Of a DNA stretch of 64,000 bases, positions 1 through 8,600 are shown piece by piece. Under the pieces are notes generated by a model. It ran no database searches. It saw nothing but the letters and a program-made list of their open reading frames with translations, and had not been told where the DNA came from. The stretch comes from Pseudaeromonas paramecii (GTDB lineage Bacteria; Pseudomonadota; Gammaproteobacteria; Enterobacterales; Aeromonadaceae), in assembly GCF_039540575.1 (NCBI RefSeq), contig NZ_BAABFC010000012.1:124001-188000 (forward strand), written 5' to 3'. The translations under genes and the position numbers were made by a program. Within the stretch, counting starts at the first letter, position 1. Each line of letters opens with the position of its first letter.

Positions 1-1
1 C

Positions 2-412
2 CGTCTGCTGGAGCGTGAGCTGGAGGCGGCCAAGAGCAAGCTGGCTGCCCAGGCGGGTGCCGGTCTGCTGGGACAGGTCATGTCCATCAACGGCCAGAAG
101 GTGCTGGTGGCGGAGCTGGACGGCATCGACGCTAAGTCTTTGCGCACGACCCTGGACGATCTTAAAAACCGCCTGCAATCCGGCGTCCTGCTGCTGGCGA
201 CCGTCAGTGACGGCAAGGTCAGCCTGATTGCTGGTGTGACGGCCGATTTGACCGGCAAGGTCAAGGCGGGTGAGCTGGTGAACCTGGTGGCTTCCCAAGT
301 GGGTGGCAAGGGCGGTGGCCGCCCTGACATGGCCCAGGCGGGGGGTACCCAACCCGAGGCGCTGCCGGCGGCCCTGGCCAGCGTACAACCCTGGCTGGAA
401 GAACGTCTGTAA
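2..412 (+). CDS. alaS: Alanyl-tRNA synthetase, C-terminal part (5' end outside window)
   Basis: This is the last ~136 codons of alanine-tRNA ligase, open from the window edge with no start. The reading frame begins at base 2 with a charged helical stretch and continues into the DHHA1/C-Ala domain, recognisable by the glycine-rich segment GGKGGGRPDMAQAGG near the end. That domain helps bind the tRNA Ala elbow and supports editing of mischarged Ser/Gly. lysC follows after 20 bases. The order alaS-lysC-csrA is common in gammaproteobacteria, which supports the identification. Confidence 0.95.
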   Translation, partial: RLLERELEAAKSKLAAQAGAGLLGQVMSINGQKVLVAELDGIDAKSLRTTLDDLKNRLQSGVLLLATVSDGKVSLIAGVTADLTGKVKAGELVNLVASQVGGKGGGRPDMAQAGGTQPEALPAALASVQPWLEERL

Positions 413-432
413 ACACGGCGGAAGGAGAGTCC

Positions 433-1677
433 ATGGCCCTGCTGGTACTGAAATTTGGTGGCACCTCGGTAGGCAGTCTCGAGCGAATCGAGGCGGTGGC
501 GCGACGGGTGTGTACCTTGCAGCAGATGGGGCATCGGTTGGTGGTAGTGGTCTCGGCCATGTCGGGCGAGACCAACCGCTTGCTGGGGCTGGCGCGAGGG
601 CTGGATCTGGATGCCTCGCCCGAAGAGATGGATGTCCTGCTGGCCACCGGTGAGCAGGTTACCATTGGTCTGCTGGCCATCGCCCTGCGTAAGCTGGGCT
701 GCGCTGCGCGCTCCTTCACCGGTGAGCAGGCCGGGATCCACACAGATGCCAGTCACGCCAAGGCACGGATCCTGACCATTGATGAGCAGCCGCTGCAACA
801 GTGCCTGGCGACCGGCCAGGTGGCTGTGGTGGCCGGATTTCAGGGGCGCGGCCCGGATGGCCGCATCACCACCCTGGGCCGTGGGGGCTCGGATACCACG
901 GCGGTGGCACTGGCGGCCGCCCTTAAGGCCGACGAGTGCCAGATCTTCACCGATGTGGATGGCGTCTACACCACGGATCCCCGCATCGAGCCCAAGGCGC
1001 GCCGCCTGCCTCGTATCACCTTCGAGGAGATGCTGGAGCTGGCCAGCCTGGGAGCCAAGGTATTGCAGATCCGCTCGGTGGAATTTGCCGGTAAATATCG
1101 GGTGCCCTTGCGGGTGTTGTCGAGCTTCGATGAGGGTGAGGGCACCCTGATCACCTATGGAGAACCAAGCATGGAATCACCCCTCGTCTCTGGTATCGCC
1201 TTCAGCCGCCAGGAGGCCAGCCTCACCATATTGGGTGTGCCGGACAAACCTAGCGTGGCGGCGCAGATCCTGGGCCCCATCAGCGATGCCAATATCGATG
1301 TCGACATGATAGTGCAGAACACCCTGGGCGATGGGACGGCGGACTTTACCTTCACCGTTAACCGGGAAGAGTTTCGCCGTGCCCGTACCCTGCTGGAGCA
1401 GGTGGCCGATGAGCTGGGGGCCGATTGTGTGCAAACCAACGAGACCATGGCCAAGGTGTCCATCGTGGGCCTGGGGATGTGGAATCATCCCGGAGTGGCG
1501 CGGACCATGTTCGAGTGTCTGGGCCGGGAGGGGATCAACATGCAGCTGATTGCCACCTCGGAGATTAAGATTTCCGTGGCCATCGATGAGAAGTACCTGG
1601 AGCTGGCGGTGCGCGCCCTGCATGATGCCTTTGGGCTGGCGCAAGGCGCCGATGTCTCTGGGATGAACAATAATTAA
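433..1677 (+). CDS. lysC: Aspartate kinase (monofunctional aspartokinase)
   Basis: Phosphorylates L-aspartate to aspartyl-4-phosphate, the first step towards lysine, threonine, methionine and diaminopimelate. The 414-residue protein starts with the kinase motif KFGGTSVGS (residues ~7-15), has the amino-acid kinase fold to about residue 240, then two ACT domains (about 265-410) for feedback control. The length fits the Pseudomonas/Bacillus-type enzyme rather than fused ThrA/MetL. An in-frame ATG at 1171 with GGAG eight bases upstream could start a separate ACT-only beta subunit. The start at 433 follows the Shine-Dalgarno-like GGAAGGAGAG. csrA follows after 84 bases. Confidence 0.96.
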   Translation: MALLVLKFGGTSVGSLERIEAVARRVCTLQQMGHRLVVVVSAMSGETNRLLGLARGLDLDASPEEMDVLLATGEQVTIGLLAIALRKLGCAARSFTGEQAGIHTDASHAKARILTIDEQPLQQCLATGQVAVVAGFQGRGPDGRITTLGRGGSDTTAVALAAALKADECQIFTDVDGVYTTDPRIEPKARRLPRITFEEMLELASLGAKVLQIRSVEFAGKYRVPLRVLSSFDEGEGTLITYGEPSMESPLVSGIAFSRQEASLTILGVPDKPSVAAQILGPISDANIDVDMIVQNTLGDGTADFTFTVNREEFRRARTLLEQVADELGADCVQTNETMAKVSIVGLGMWNHPGVARTMFECLGREGINMQLIATSEIKISVAIDEKYLELAVRALHDAFGLAQGADVSGMNNN

Positions 1678-1761
1678 CAAGCAGGTTCTTATATTTTTCC
1701 TGCATTTAGTCGATAATGACGGTTCAATTTGTCTGAATGGTCAGAACAAAGGAGTGAGCGA

Positions 1762-1959
1762 ATGCTTATTTTGACTCGCCGGGTGGGTGAAACCCTGATG
1801 ATCGGTGACGAAGTGACGGTGACTGTCCTGGGTGTGAAGGGCAATCAGGTGCGGATCGGTGTGAATGCTCCCAAGGAAGTATCGGTACACCGGGAAGAGA
1901 TCTATATGCGCATCCAAGCCGAAAAAGGCGACGAGTTGCCGCAAGGCGAACAGTATTGA
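1762..1959 (+). CDS. csrA: Carbon storage regulator CsrA (RsmA)
   Basis: Small dimeric RNA-binding protein that binds GGA motifs in mRNA leaders and controls translation and stability of carbon storage, motility and biofilm transcripts. The ATG at 1762 gives 65 residues starting MLILTRRVGETLMIG, the invariant CsrA N-terminus, with the conserved VRIGVNAPKEVSVHREEIY core. GGAG lies seven bases before this ATG. A longer in-frame version starting at 1729 would add 11 residues not found in the family, so it was rejected. A hairpin terminator follows at once. Confidence 0.97.
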   Translation: MLILTRRVGETLMIGDEVTVTVLGVKGNQVRIGVNAPKEVSVHREEIYMRIQAEKGDELPQGEQY

Positions 1960-1960
1960 G

Positions 1961-1992
1961 AAAGGGCGACGTTATGTCGCCTTTTTGTTTTT
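1961..1992 (+). terminator. Rho-independent terminator of csrA
   Basis: The stem pairs AAAGGGCGAC with GTCGCCTTT across a five-base loop, with one bulged G, and is followed by a T-rich run. It starts two bases after the csrA stop. Confidence 0.8.
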
Positions 1993-2087
1993 TAGCGCAC
2001 CCAATCGGCTTGAACACCCTGATTTGTTTAAGCAAACAGCTATCTGACTATTTGCTGCGCGAACGGTTGGGGTGGGGGAAAAAGTGT

Positions 2088-2115
2088 TTGACTTATTTTT
2101 CCTGCAAAGTAATAT
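2088..2115 (+). promoter_or_regulatory. Sigma-70 promoter of the tRNA operon
   Basis: TTGACT (2088-2093) and TAATAT (2110-2115) are separated by 16 bases. The GC-rich stretch just after the -10 (CTGCCCCCGC) is the discriminator type expected of stringently controlled stable-RNA promoters. The first mature tRNA base is 13 bases after the -10. Confidence 0.7.
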
Positions 2116-2128
2116 CTGCCCCCGCAAC

Positions 2129-2221
2129 GGTGAGGTGGCCGAGAGGCTGAAGGCACGCCCCTGCTAAGGGCGCATGCGGTTTATAGCCGCATCGAGGGTT
2201 CGAATCCCTCCCTCACCGCCA
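2129..2221 (+). tRNA. tRNA-Ser (GCU anticodon)
   Basis: A 93-base class II tRNA. The acceptor stem GGTGAGG pairs with CCTCACC, followed by G and an encoded CCA. The anticodon stem CGCCC/GGGCG encloses CTGCTAA, giving anticodon GCU for AGC/AGU codons. The long variable arm (GCATGCGG...CCGC) is typical of serine tRNA. Confidence 0.95.
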
Positions 2222-2225
2222 TTAC

Positions 2226-2302
2226 GCGCCCGTAGCTCAGCTGGATAGAGTACCTGGCTACGAACCAGGTGGTCAGAGGTTCGAATCCTCTCGGGCGCGC
2301 CA
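2226..2302 (+). tRNA. tRNA-Arg (ACG anticodon), copy 1
   Basis: A 77-base tRNA with acceptor stem GCGCCCG/CGGGCGC, discriminator G and encoded CCA. Anticodon loop CTACGAA gives ACG (read as ICG), which decodes CGU/CGC/CGA. It starts four bases after the tRNA-Ser gene. Confidence 0.96.
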
Positions 2303-2330
2303 TCTACAAGCTGTTACACTTATCGATACT

Positions 2331-2407
2331 GCGCCCGTAGCTCAGCTGGATAGAGTACCTGGCTACGAACCAGGTGGTCAGAGGTTCGAATCCTCTCGGG
2401 CGCGCCA
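2331..2407 (+). tRNA. tRNA-Arg (ACG anticodon), copy 2
   Basis: Identical in sequence to copy 1. It lies 28 bases downstream and is presumably cotranscribed. Confidence 0.96.
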
Positions 2408-2437
2408 TCTTATCTTTCAGTGTTACCAAAATATCCT

Positions 2438-2514
2438 GCGCCCGTAGCTCAGCTGGATAGAGTACCTGGCTACGAACCAGGTGGTCAGAGGTTCGAATCC
2501 TCTCGGGCGCGCCA
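2438..2514 (+). tRNA. tRNA-Arg (ACG anticodon), copy 3
   Basis: Identical to copies 1 and 2. It starts exactly 107 bases after copy 2. Confidence 0.96.
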
Positions 2515-2544
2515 TCTTGTCTTTTAGTGTTATCAAAATATCCC

Positions 2545-2621
2545 GCGCCCGTAGCTCAGCTGGATAGAGTACCTGGCTACGAACCAGGTGGTCAGAGGTT
2601 CGAATCCTCTCGGGCGCGCCA
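2545..2621 (+). tRNA. tRNA-Arg (ACG anticodon), copy 4
   Basis: Identical to the other three copies and starts exactly 107 bases after copy 3. A long open frame runs through this gene into oadG, but its first part is only translated tRNA. Confidence 0.96.
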
Positions 2622-2729
2622 TTTCCTTCTGTCTTTCTTCCTGTTCCTGCGATTCCCTGTGCCTGACCATCGGGCGCTTCTGTGCGTCAGATCCCGCCTT
2701 GCTATCTTCACCTGGCCCCCTGTGAGCCA

Positions 2730-2746
2730 TGACCACTTTTTGGTCA
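2730..2746. promoter_or_regulatory. Inverted repeat upstream of oadG
   Basis: TGACC-N7-GGTCA with a T-rich centre lies about 70 bases before the oadG start. It could be an operator for oadGAB or the remains of a tRNA-operon terminator. The sequence alone does not decide. Confidence 0.3.
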
Positions 2747-2817
2747 CGGGATCCGGTTACAGTAGACCTGTTTTGCATGAGTCTTTCATCGATTATCCAA
2801 GACAGGGAGTCTACGAC

Positions 2818-3057
2818 ATGGATATCTCAGCCATGCTGCTCGAGGCATTCAAGCTGCTCATCATTGGCATGGGTTTCGTGTATCTGTTGCTGGGGATCAT
2901 GGTGGGTGCGGTCAATCTATTGGCCCGTTTTGCCGCCGAACCTACCTCAGCACAGTCTCAACCCAATGCCGTTGGTCATGTCCCACATACCGCCGATCTG
3001 GACCCGCAGTTGGTGGCCGCCATCAGCACTGCCGTGCATCAACACCGCCGCCAGTAA
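2818..3057 (+). CDS. oadG: Oxaloacetate decarboxylase gamma subunit
   Basis: Small membrane anchor of the sodium-translocating oxaloacetate decarboxylase, holding the alpha subunit on the membrane-embedded beta subunit. The 79-residue protein has one N-terminal transmembrane helix (about residues 11-37, LLIIGMGFVYLLLGIMVG) and a short hydrophilic tail. The ATG at 2818 follows an AGGGAG ribosome site; the open frame extends back through the last tRNA but that part is not protein. oadA begins 43 bases downstream. Identification rests on size, topology and position before oadA and oadB. Confidence 0.9.
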   Translation: MDISAMLLEAFKLLIIGMGFVYLLLGIMVGAVNLLARFAAEPTSAQSQPNAVGHVPHTADLDPQLVAAISTAVHQHRRQ

Positions 3058-3100
3058 CTCTGAATCCCTATGCGTTGGATAAAGCTACAGGAGAACAATC

Positions 3101-4894
3101 ATGACTAAGCCTTTGGCCATCACAGAAGTGGTTCTGCGCGATGCCCACCAATCCTTGCTGGCCACCCGGTTGCGGGTCGAGGACATGTTGCCCATCGCAG
3201 AGAAACTCGATCAGGTGGGTTACTGGTCTATCGAGAGCTGGGGTGGGGCCACCTTTGATGCCTGTATCCGCTTCTTGGGGGAGGATCCCTGGGAGCGTCT
3301 GCGCCTGCTGAAGAAGGCCATGCCCAATACGCCGCATCAGATGCTGCTGCGGGGGCAGAACCTGTTGGGCTATCGCCACTACGCCGACGACCTGGTGCGC
3401 AAGTTCGTGGAGCGGGCCCATGACAATGGCATGGATGTGTTTCGCATCTTCGATGCGATGAATGACGTGCGGAACCTGCAAACGGCGGTGGAGTCGGCAG
3501 TCTCAGTCGGCGCCCACGCCCAAGGCACCATCTGCTACACCACCAGTCCAGTGCACGAATTGTCCATGTGGGTCGACATGGCCAAACGGTTGCAGGACAT
3601 GGGATGTCATTCCCTGTGTATCAAGGATATGTCCGGTCTGTTGCGTCCCTACGAAGCCGAGAACCTGATCAAGGCGCTCAAGGCGGAAGTGGATCTGCCG
3701 TTGGCGCTGCATTGTCATGCCACTACGGGCTTGAGTCTGGCGACCCATATGAAGGCCATCGACGCAGGCATCGATATTCTGGATACCGCCATCTCCACCA
3801 TGAGCATGACCTATGGCCATTCGCCCACCGAAACCGTGGTGGCCATGGTGGAGGAGAGTGAGCATGCCACCGGACTGGATCTCAAGCTGCTGGAAGAGAT
3901 CGCCATCTACTTCCGGGATGTGCGCAAGAAGTACGCCAAGTTCGAAGGCAGCATGAAGGGTATCGATTCGCGCATTCTGCTGGCCCAGGTGCCAGGCGGC
4001 ATGCTTACCAACCTGGAGAGCCAGCTCAAGCAACAAGGTGCCGGCGACCGGATGGATGAGGTGTTGCAAGAGATACCGCGGGTTCGGGCAGATCTGGGCT
4101 ACATCCCCCTGGTTACCCCCACCTCCCAGATAGTGGGTACTCAGGCGGTGATGAATGTGTTGCTGGGCGAGCGCTACAAGAGCATTGCCAAGGAGACCGC
4201 AGGCATCCTCAAGGGCGAGTATGGCGCCACCCCGGCACCTGTGGATGGGGCCTTGCAGGCCAGGGTGCTGGAGGGCGCGGCCCCCATCAGCTGTCGACCG
4301 GCGGATCTGCTGCCGCCGGAGCAAGAGGCACTGGCGGCTGAATTGCGACAGAAGGCCGGAGATGCGGGCCTGGATGTGGCTGCGCTGACGGTGGACGATC
4401 TGCTCACCTATGCCCTCTTCCCACAGGTGGGGCTCAAATTCCTGGCTAACCGTGGCAACGCGGACGCCTTTGAGCCGGCACCCGGTAGCGAACCGGAGGA
4501 CATTGATGTGGTTGTCCCGCCGATGGCCAGCCCCGTGCGTACCGGCCCGCAGGCCTATGATGTCCGGGTCAATGGCCAGCTGTATCAGGTGGAGGTGGCC
4601 GAGTCCGGCCAGATCAGCCAGATAGTACCGGCGACGGCGGCACCCTCACCGGCGCCAGTCACGCCCGTGACCAGCAGCCAGGCTGAGCCGGTGAAAGCCC
4701 CCTTGTCGGGCACCATCTTCAAGGTGCTGGTGAGTGCCGGTCAGGCGGTAAAAGAAGGCCAGGTCATGTTGGTGATGGAGGCCATGAAGATGGAGACCGA
4801 GATCCGGGCTGCCCGGGATGGCGTGGTCTCTGGCGTGGTGGTGAAGAACGGCGATGCCGTCGGTGCAGGTGATAGCCTGCTGTTGCTGGGGTAA
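3101..4894 (+). CDS. oadA: Oxaloacetate decarboxylase alpha subunit (biotin-containing)
   Basis: Carboxyltransferase subunit: moves CO2 from oxaloacetate to biotin, yielding pyruvate. The 597 residues comprise an HMGL-like TIM barrel (about 1-270, with RDAHQSLLATR near the N-terminus), a conserved carboxylase domain (about 290-470), an Ala/Pro-rich linker (about 530-545) and a C-terminal biotinyl domain. The biotin motif EAMKMET places the biotinylated lysine at about residue 563. GGAG precedes the ATG. The next gene, oadB, starts 12 bases after the stop. The complex couples anaerobic citrate or oxaloacetate breakdown to Na+ export. Confidence 0.97.
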   Translation: MTKPLAITEVVLRDAHQSLLATRLRVEDMLPIAEKLDQVGYWSIESWGGATFDACIRFLGEDPWERLRLLKKAMPNTPHQMLLRGQNLLGYRHYADDLVRKFVERAHDNGMDVFRIFDAMNDVRNLQTAVESAVSVGAHAQGTICYTTSPVHELSMWVDMAKRLQDMGCHSLCIKDMSGLLRPYEAENLIKALKAEVDLPLALHCHATTGLSLATHMKAIDAGIDILDTAISTMSMTYGHSPTETVVAMVEESEHATGLDLKLLEEIAIYFRDVRKKYAKFEGSMKGIDSRILLAQVPGGMLTNLESQLKQQGAGDRMDEVLQEIPRVRADLGYIPLVTPTSQIVGTQAVMNVLLGERYKSIAKETAGILKGEYGATPAPVDGALQARVLEGAAPISCRPADLLPPEQEALAAELRQKAGDAGLDVAALTVDDLLTYALFPQVGLKFLANRGNADAFEPAPGSEPEDIDVVVPPMASPVRTGPQAYDVRVNGQLYQVEVAESGQISQIVPATAAPSPAPVTPVTSSQAEPVKAPLSGTIFKVLVSAGQAVKEGQVMLVMEAMKMETEIRAARDGVVSGVVVKNGDAVGAGDSLLLLG

Positions 4895-4906
4895 GGGAGT
4901 AGCGAC

Positions 4907-6037
4907 ATGGATGGTTTGATGACCCTCTGGCTGGACACGGGTCTGGCCAATTTTACCTTGGGGCAGATCTGCATGATGGCTGTGGGGGGGCTGCTGCTCT
5001 ATCTGGCCATAGTGCGGGGGTTTGAACCCTTGCTGCTGGTGCCCATTGGCTTTGGTGCCGTGCTGTCCAATATCCCCAATGCCGGCTTTACCGAGCCCGG
5101 TGGCCTGCTCTATTACGTCTACCACGTGGGGATCGAGTCCGGGGTCTTCCCCTTGCTGATCTTCATGGGGGTCGGCGCCCTGACGGACTTTGGGGCCTTG
5201 ATCGCCAATCCCAAGACATTACTGCTGGGGGCGGCGGCTCAGTTTGGCATCTTCGCCACCCTGATGGGGGCCGTGCTGTTGAATCTGGTGCCGGGCTTCG
5301 AGTTTACCCTCAAGGAGGCGGCTTCCATCGCCATCATTGGTGGGGCGGACGGCCCGACGGCCATCTTCCTGTCATCCCGTCTGGCGCCAGATCTGCTGGG
5401 GGCCATCGCGGTGGCGGCCTACTCCTATATGGCCCTGGTACCCATCATTCAGCCGCCCATCATGCGGGCGCTGACCACGGTGGAGGAGCGCAAGATCGTC
5501 ATGGCCCAGCTGCGCCCGGTGAGCAAGAAGGAGAAGGTGCTGTTTCCCCTGATGGTGCTGCTGTTGACCGTCTTGTTCCTGCCGGCCTCCACCCCCCTGG
5601 TGGGCATGTTCTGCCTGGGTAACCTGATGCGGGAGTGTGGCGTGGTGGAGCGTCTGTCCAAGACGGCGCAGAACGAGCTCATCAACATAGTCACCATCTT
5701 CCTGGGGTTGGGCGTCGGTTCCAAACTCTCTGCCGACAAGTTCCTGCACCTGGAAACCCTGGGGATCCTGGTGCTGGGGGCCATCGCCTTTGGCATAGGG
5801 ACGGCAGGCGGTGTCTTGATGGCCAAGCTGCTCAATCGCTTCAGCAAGGAGCCCATCAACCCGCTGATCGGGGCTGCCGGGGTCTCGGCAGTTCCCATGG
5901 CCGCCCGGGTAGCCAACAAGGTGGGGCAAGAAGTCAATCACCAGAACTTCCTGTTGATGCATGCCATGGGACCCAATGTGGCGGGGGTGCTGGGCTCGGC
6001 GGTGGCCGCCGGGGTGTTGCTGGCGCTGCTCAAGTGA
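4907..6037 (+). CDS. oadB: Oxaloacetate decarboxylase beta subunit (Na+ pump)
   Basis: Integral membrane subunit that decarboxylates carboxybiotin and pumps Na+ to the periplasm. The 376 residues are strongly hydrophobic, with about nine membrane segments and the family motifs GFGAVLSNIPNAG, GGADGPTAIFL and VSAVPMAARVANKVGQ. It is shorter than the ~433-residue Klebsiella-type protein, matching the compact form found in many marine gammaproteobacteria. It ends the oadGAB operon and is followed by a strong hairpin. Confidence 0.96.
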   Translation: MDGLMTLWLDTGLANFTLGQICMMAVGGLLLYLAIVRGFEPLLLVPIGFGAVLSNIPNAGFTEPGGLLYYVYHVGIESGVFPLLIFMGVGALTDFGALIANPKTLLLGAAAQFGIFATLMGAVLLNLVPGFEFTLKEAASIAIIGGADGPTAIFLSSRLAPDLLGAIAVAAYSYMALVPIIQPPIMRALTTVEERKIVMAQLRPVSKKEKVLFPLMVLLLTVLFLPASTPLVGMFCLGNLMRECGVVERLSKTAQNELINIVTIFLGLGVGSKLSADKFLHLETLGILVLGAIAFGIGTAGGVLMAKLLNRFSKEPINPLIGAAGVSAVPMAARVANKVGQEVNHQNFLLMHAMGPNVAGVLGSAVAAGVLLALLK

Positions 6038-6057
6038 GCCATTCCCCTCGATAACAA

Positions 6058-6082
6058 AACGGCGCCCAAAGGCGCCGTTTCT
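6058..6082. terminator. Terminator between oadB and the convergent Tim44-like gene
   Basis: AACGGCGCC-CAAA-GGCGCCGTT is a perfect 9-bp stem with T-rich sequence on the plus side and A-rich sequence before it. It probably acts in both directions. Confidence 0.85.
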
Positions 6083-6109
6083 ATGTTGGGGCTCGTGGTT
6101 ACTACGGGC

Positions 6110-6985
6110 TTATGCCTCCTCCAGCCCGACGATGATCCAGGGGCGACCGGGCTCGTCCAGACGGCGCTCCAGGTGCCAGATTTCCTGGATGGGGAACTCC
6201 TGCTGGCTTTGACCATCCCGATAGCGGCCGCTGAAGCGGACACTCAGCTCGGCTTGCTGACTGTCGTATTGCGCACGCACCAGCTCGGCATCGACAAACT
6301 GCACCTCGGTGAACTGTTCACCCGGGTGCTGGGCTCGCTCGGCCTGCAGGGCGGCCAGCAGCTCGGGGCTGACGTACTCGGCGATCTTGGCCAGATCATT
6401 TTTGTTCCAGGCTTGTTGCAGCTGGCGATAGTGATCCCGCGCCTCGTTGACGAAGGCTTGGGCATCAAAGCCAGGCGGCAGCTCGAAGGGCACGCCATCC
6501 TGTGTGGTGGTGCCGCCGGCCGCGGTCTGATTGGACTCGAAAGACTGTGAATGTGCCGGTTCAAAAGACTGGGGTTGGCCAAAGGAGCCGGCTGGAGCGC
6601 CATAGGCCGGGCTCATGGCCTGCTGCCGCTTCTGGGTCATGCTGCGGAACAGCTTGAACAGCACGAAGGCGATACCCGCCATCAACAGCATGTCCATGAT
6701 TTGCAGACCTTCGAAGGCGCCGCTGCCCAGCAGCCAGGCGAACAGGCCGCCGGCCAGCAGGCCGCCCAACAGACCGCCCATCAGACCAGACTTGTTGCGC
6801 TGCGGCGCGACAGTGGGCTTGCTGCTGTTGACCGTTTGAGCTTTGGGCTGACTCGGCGCGGTGCGGTAACTCTTGCCGAATGACTTGCTGCCGCCGAACT
6901 TGGCGGCCTCCGCCGTGGTGGCCAGGCCCAGGGAGAGGGTGACCAGCAGGACGGCGACAAGGGAAAACCATTTTTTCATCTTCAT
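6110..6985 (-). CDS. Tim44-like domain membrane protein
   Basis: A 291-residue protein of the bacterial Tim44-like family, whose role is not established. An N-terminal signal sequence (MKMKKWFSLVAVLLVTLSLG..., cut near AEA-A) is followed by a basic Ser/Gly/Lys region, a Gly-rich hydrophobic segment (GGLLGGLLAGGLFAWLLG), a second hydrophobic helix (IMDMLLMAGIAFVLFKLF), a Gln/Ser-rich linker and the C-terminal Tim44 domain (about 165-290). The frame is open for a further 107 codons upstream, but that part has no signal peptide and low-complexity content, so I start at MKMKKW; MKKW at 6979 is an alternative. It is transcribed towards oadB. Confidence 0.8.
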   Translation of the reverse strand: MKMKKWFSLVAVLLVTLSLGLATTAEAAKFGGSKSFGKSYRTAPSQPKAQTVNSSKPTVAPQRNKSGLMGGLLGGLLAGGLFAWLLGSGAFEGLQIMDMLLMAGIAFVLFKLFRSMTQKRQQAMSPAYGAPAGSFGQPQSFEPAHSQSFESNQTAAGGTTTQDGVPFELPPGFDAQAFVNEARDHYRQLQQAWNKNDLAKIAEYVSPELLAALQAERAQHPGEQFTEVQFVDAELVRAQYDSQQAELSVRFSGRYRDGQSQQEFPIQEIWHLERRLDEPGRPWIIVGLEEA

Positions 6986-7196
6986 GATCCCAAGTGTAAG
7001 GTGAGACTCCATCCTAGAGGCCCTCGGCAGCAAGTCAATTCCGTTTGTCTGGCATACAACAATCGATAAAACCGAGCAATAGTAGATAAACCGTCGGAAT
7101 ACCCGGATTACTTGGCGGGGAAATGGGCACATCATCTTTTGCTCAGCGGCGCAAAAATGCCGATAATGAGCACCCGATTTTTCTTTGGTACCTGTC

Positions 7197-8591
7197 ATGG
7201 CTGAACCCTCCAAAACCCGGACCGACGCCCGTGTCGAACAGCTCAAGCTGCCGCCGCACTCCTTCGAGGCGGAACAGTCCGTGCTGGGTGGCCTGTTGCT
7301 GGACAACCAGGCCTGGGATCGGGTGGCCGAGCGGGTGGTGGAGCAGGATTTCTACAGCCGGCCCCATCGGCTGATCTTCGCCGCCATGACACGATTGGCG
7401 GAGCGGGGCCATCCGCTGGATCTCATCACCCTGCAGGAGGCGCTGGAAAATCACGAGCAGCTGGCCGAGGTGGGGGGCTTTGCCTATCTTGTTGAGATCG
7501 CCAAGAACACCCCCAGCGCCGCCAACATCGCCGCCTATGCCGACATAGTACGGGAGCGGGCCGTGGTGCGGGAGATGATCTCGGTGGCCCACGAGATCGC
7601 CGAGGCCGGTTTCGATCCCCAGGGGCGCAATGCCGCCGACCTGCTGGATCTGGCCGAGAGCAAGGTGTTCAAGATCGCCGAGCAGCGGGCCAGCGAATCG
7701 GAAGGCCCTCAGTCCTTGCGGGTGGTACTGGAGAAAACCGTCGACAAGATTGAGGAGCTGTTCCGTCAGCCCCACAACGGCGTCACCGGGGTCTCCTCCG
7801 GCTATACGGATCTGGACAAGATGACCGCCGGCTTCCAATCCTCGGATCTCATCATAGTGGCCGCCCGTCCCTCCATGGGGAAGACCACCTTCGCCATGAA
7901 CCTGTGCGAGCACGCCGCCCTGACCTCCGACAAGCCGGTGCTGATCTTCTCCCTGGAAATGCCCTCCGAGCAGATCATCATGCGTATGCTGGCCTCCTTG
8001 GGCCGGATCGAGCAGAACCGGGTGCGGACCGGTCAGCTGGACGACGACGACTGGGGACGGCTCTCCTCCACCATGGGCATGCTGCTGGAGCGGGGCAAGA
8101 TGTACATCGATGACTCCTCCGGCCTGACTCCCACCGAGCTGCGCTCCCGGGCCCGCCGGGTGGCGCGGGAGCATGGGGGCTTAAGCATGATCATGATCGA
8201 CTACCTGCAACTGATGCGGGTGCCCTCCCTCTCCGATAACCGGACCCTGGAAATTGCCGAAATTTCCCGCTCCCTCAAGGCGTTGGCCAAGGAGCTGCAG
8301 GTGCCCGTCATCGCCCTGTCCCAGCTCAACCGGAGTCTGGAGCAACGGGCGGACAAGCGCCCGGTCAACTCGGATCTTCGCGAATCCGGCTCCATCGAGC
8401 AGGACGCTGACCTCATCATGTTCATCTACCGCGATGAGGTCTATCACGATGACAGTCCCGACAAGGGGATTGCCGAAATCATCATAGGTAAGCAGCGTAA
8501 CGGCCCCATCGGTCGGGTGCGCCTGACCTTCCAGGGCCAGTTCTCCCGTTTCGACAACTACGCCGGCCCGGCTTACGACGACGACTACTAA
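7197..8591 (+). CDS. dnaB: Replicative DNA helicase DnaB
   Basis: Hexameric ATP-dependent 5'-3' helicase that unwinds DNA at the replication fork and loads primase. The 464-residue protein has the N-terminal helical domain (LPPHSFEAEQSVLGGLLLDN), the RecA-like domain with Walker A ARPSMGKTT, Walker B region MIMIDYLQLM and the Arg/Ser motif SDLRESGSIEQDADLI. The start ATG at 7197 is chosen over an in-frame TTG four codons upstream. alr follows nine bases later, a classic gammaproteobacterial pairing. Confidence 0.97.
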   Translation: MAEPSKTRTDARVEQLKLPPHSFEAEQSVLGGLLLDNQAWDRVAERVVEQDFYSRPHRLIFAAMTRLAERGHPLDLITLQEALENHEQLAEVGGFAYLVEIAKNTPSAANIAAYADIVRERAVVREMISVAHEIAEAGFDPQGRNAADLLDLAESKVFKIAEQRASESEGPQSLRVVLEKTVDKIEELFRQPHNGVTGVSSGYTDLDKMTAGFQSSDLIIVAARPSMGKTTFAMNLCEHAALTSDKPVLIFSLEMPSEQIIMRMLASLGRIEQNRVRTGQLDDDDWGRLSSTMGMLLERGKMYIDDSSGLTPTELRSRARRVAREHGGLSMIMIDYLQLMRVPSLSDNRTLEIAEISRSLKALAKELQVPVIALSQLNRSLEQRADKRPVNSDLRESGSIEQDADLIMFIYRDEVYHDDSPDKGIAEIIIGKQRNGPIGRVRLTFQGQFSRFDNYAGPAYDDDY

Positions 8592-8600
8592 GGACGTAAC

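Larger units (their letters stand above)
2331..2544 (+). repeat. Two tandem 107-bp tRNA-Arg plus spacer units
   Basis: Copies 2 and 3 each carry a 30-base 3' spacer that is nearly identical (TTTCAGTGTTACCAAAATAT versus TTTTAGTGTTATCAAAATAT). The spacer after copy 1 is more diverged. This is the pattern of recent unit duplication. Confidence 0.85.

Noticed and set aside
2527..2817. Long open frame reading through the fourth tRNA-Arg into oadG
   Set aside because: The first ~97 codons are translated tRNA and spacer; oadG has its own ribosome site and family start at 2818.
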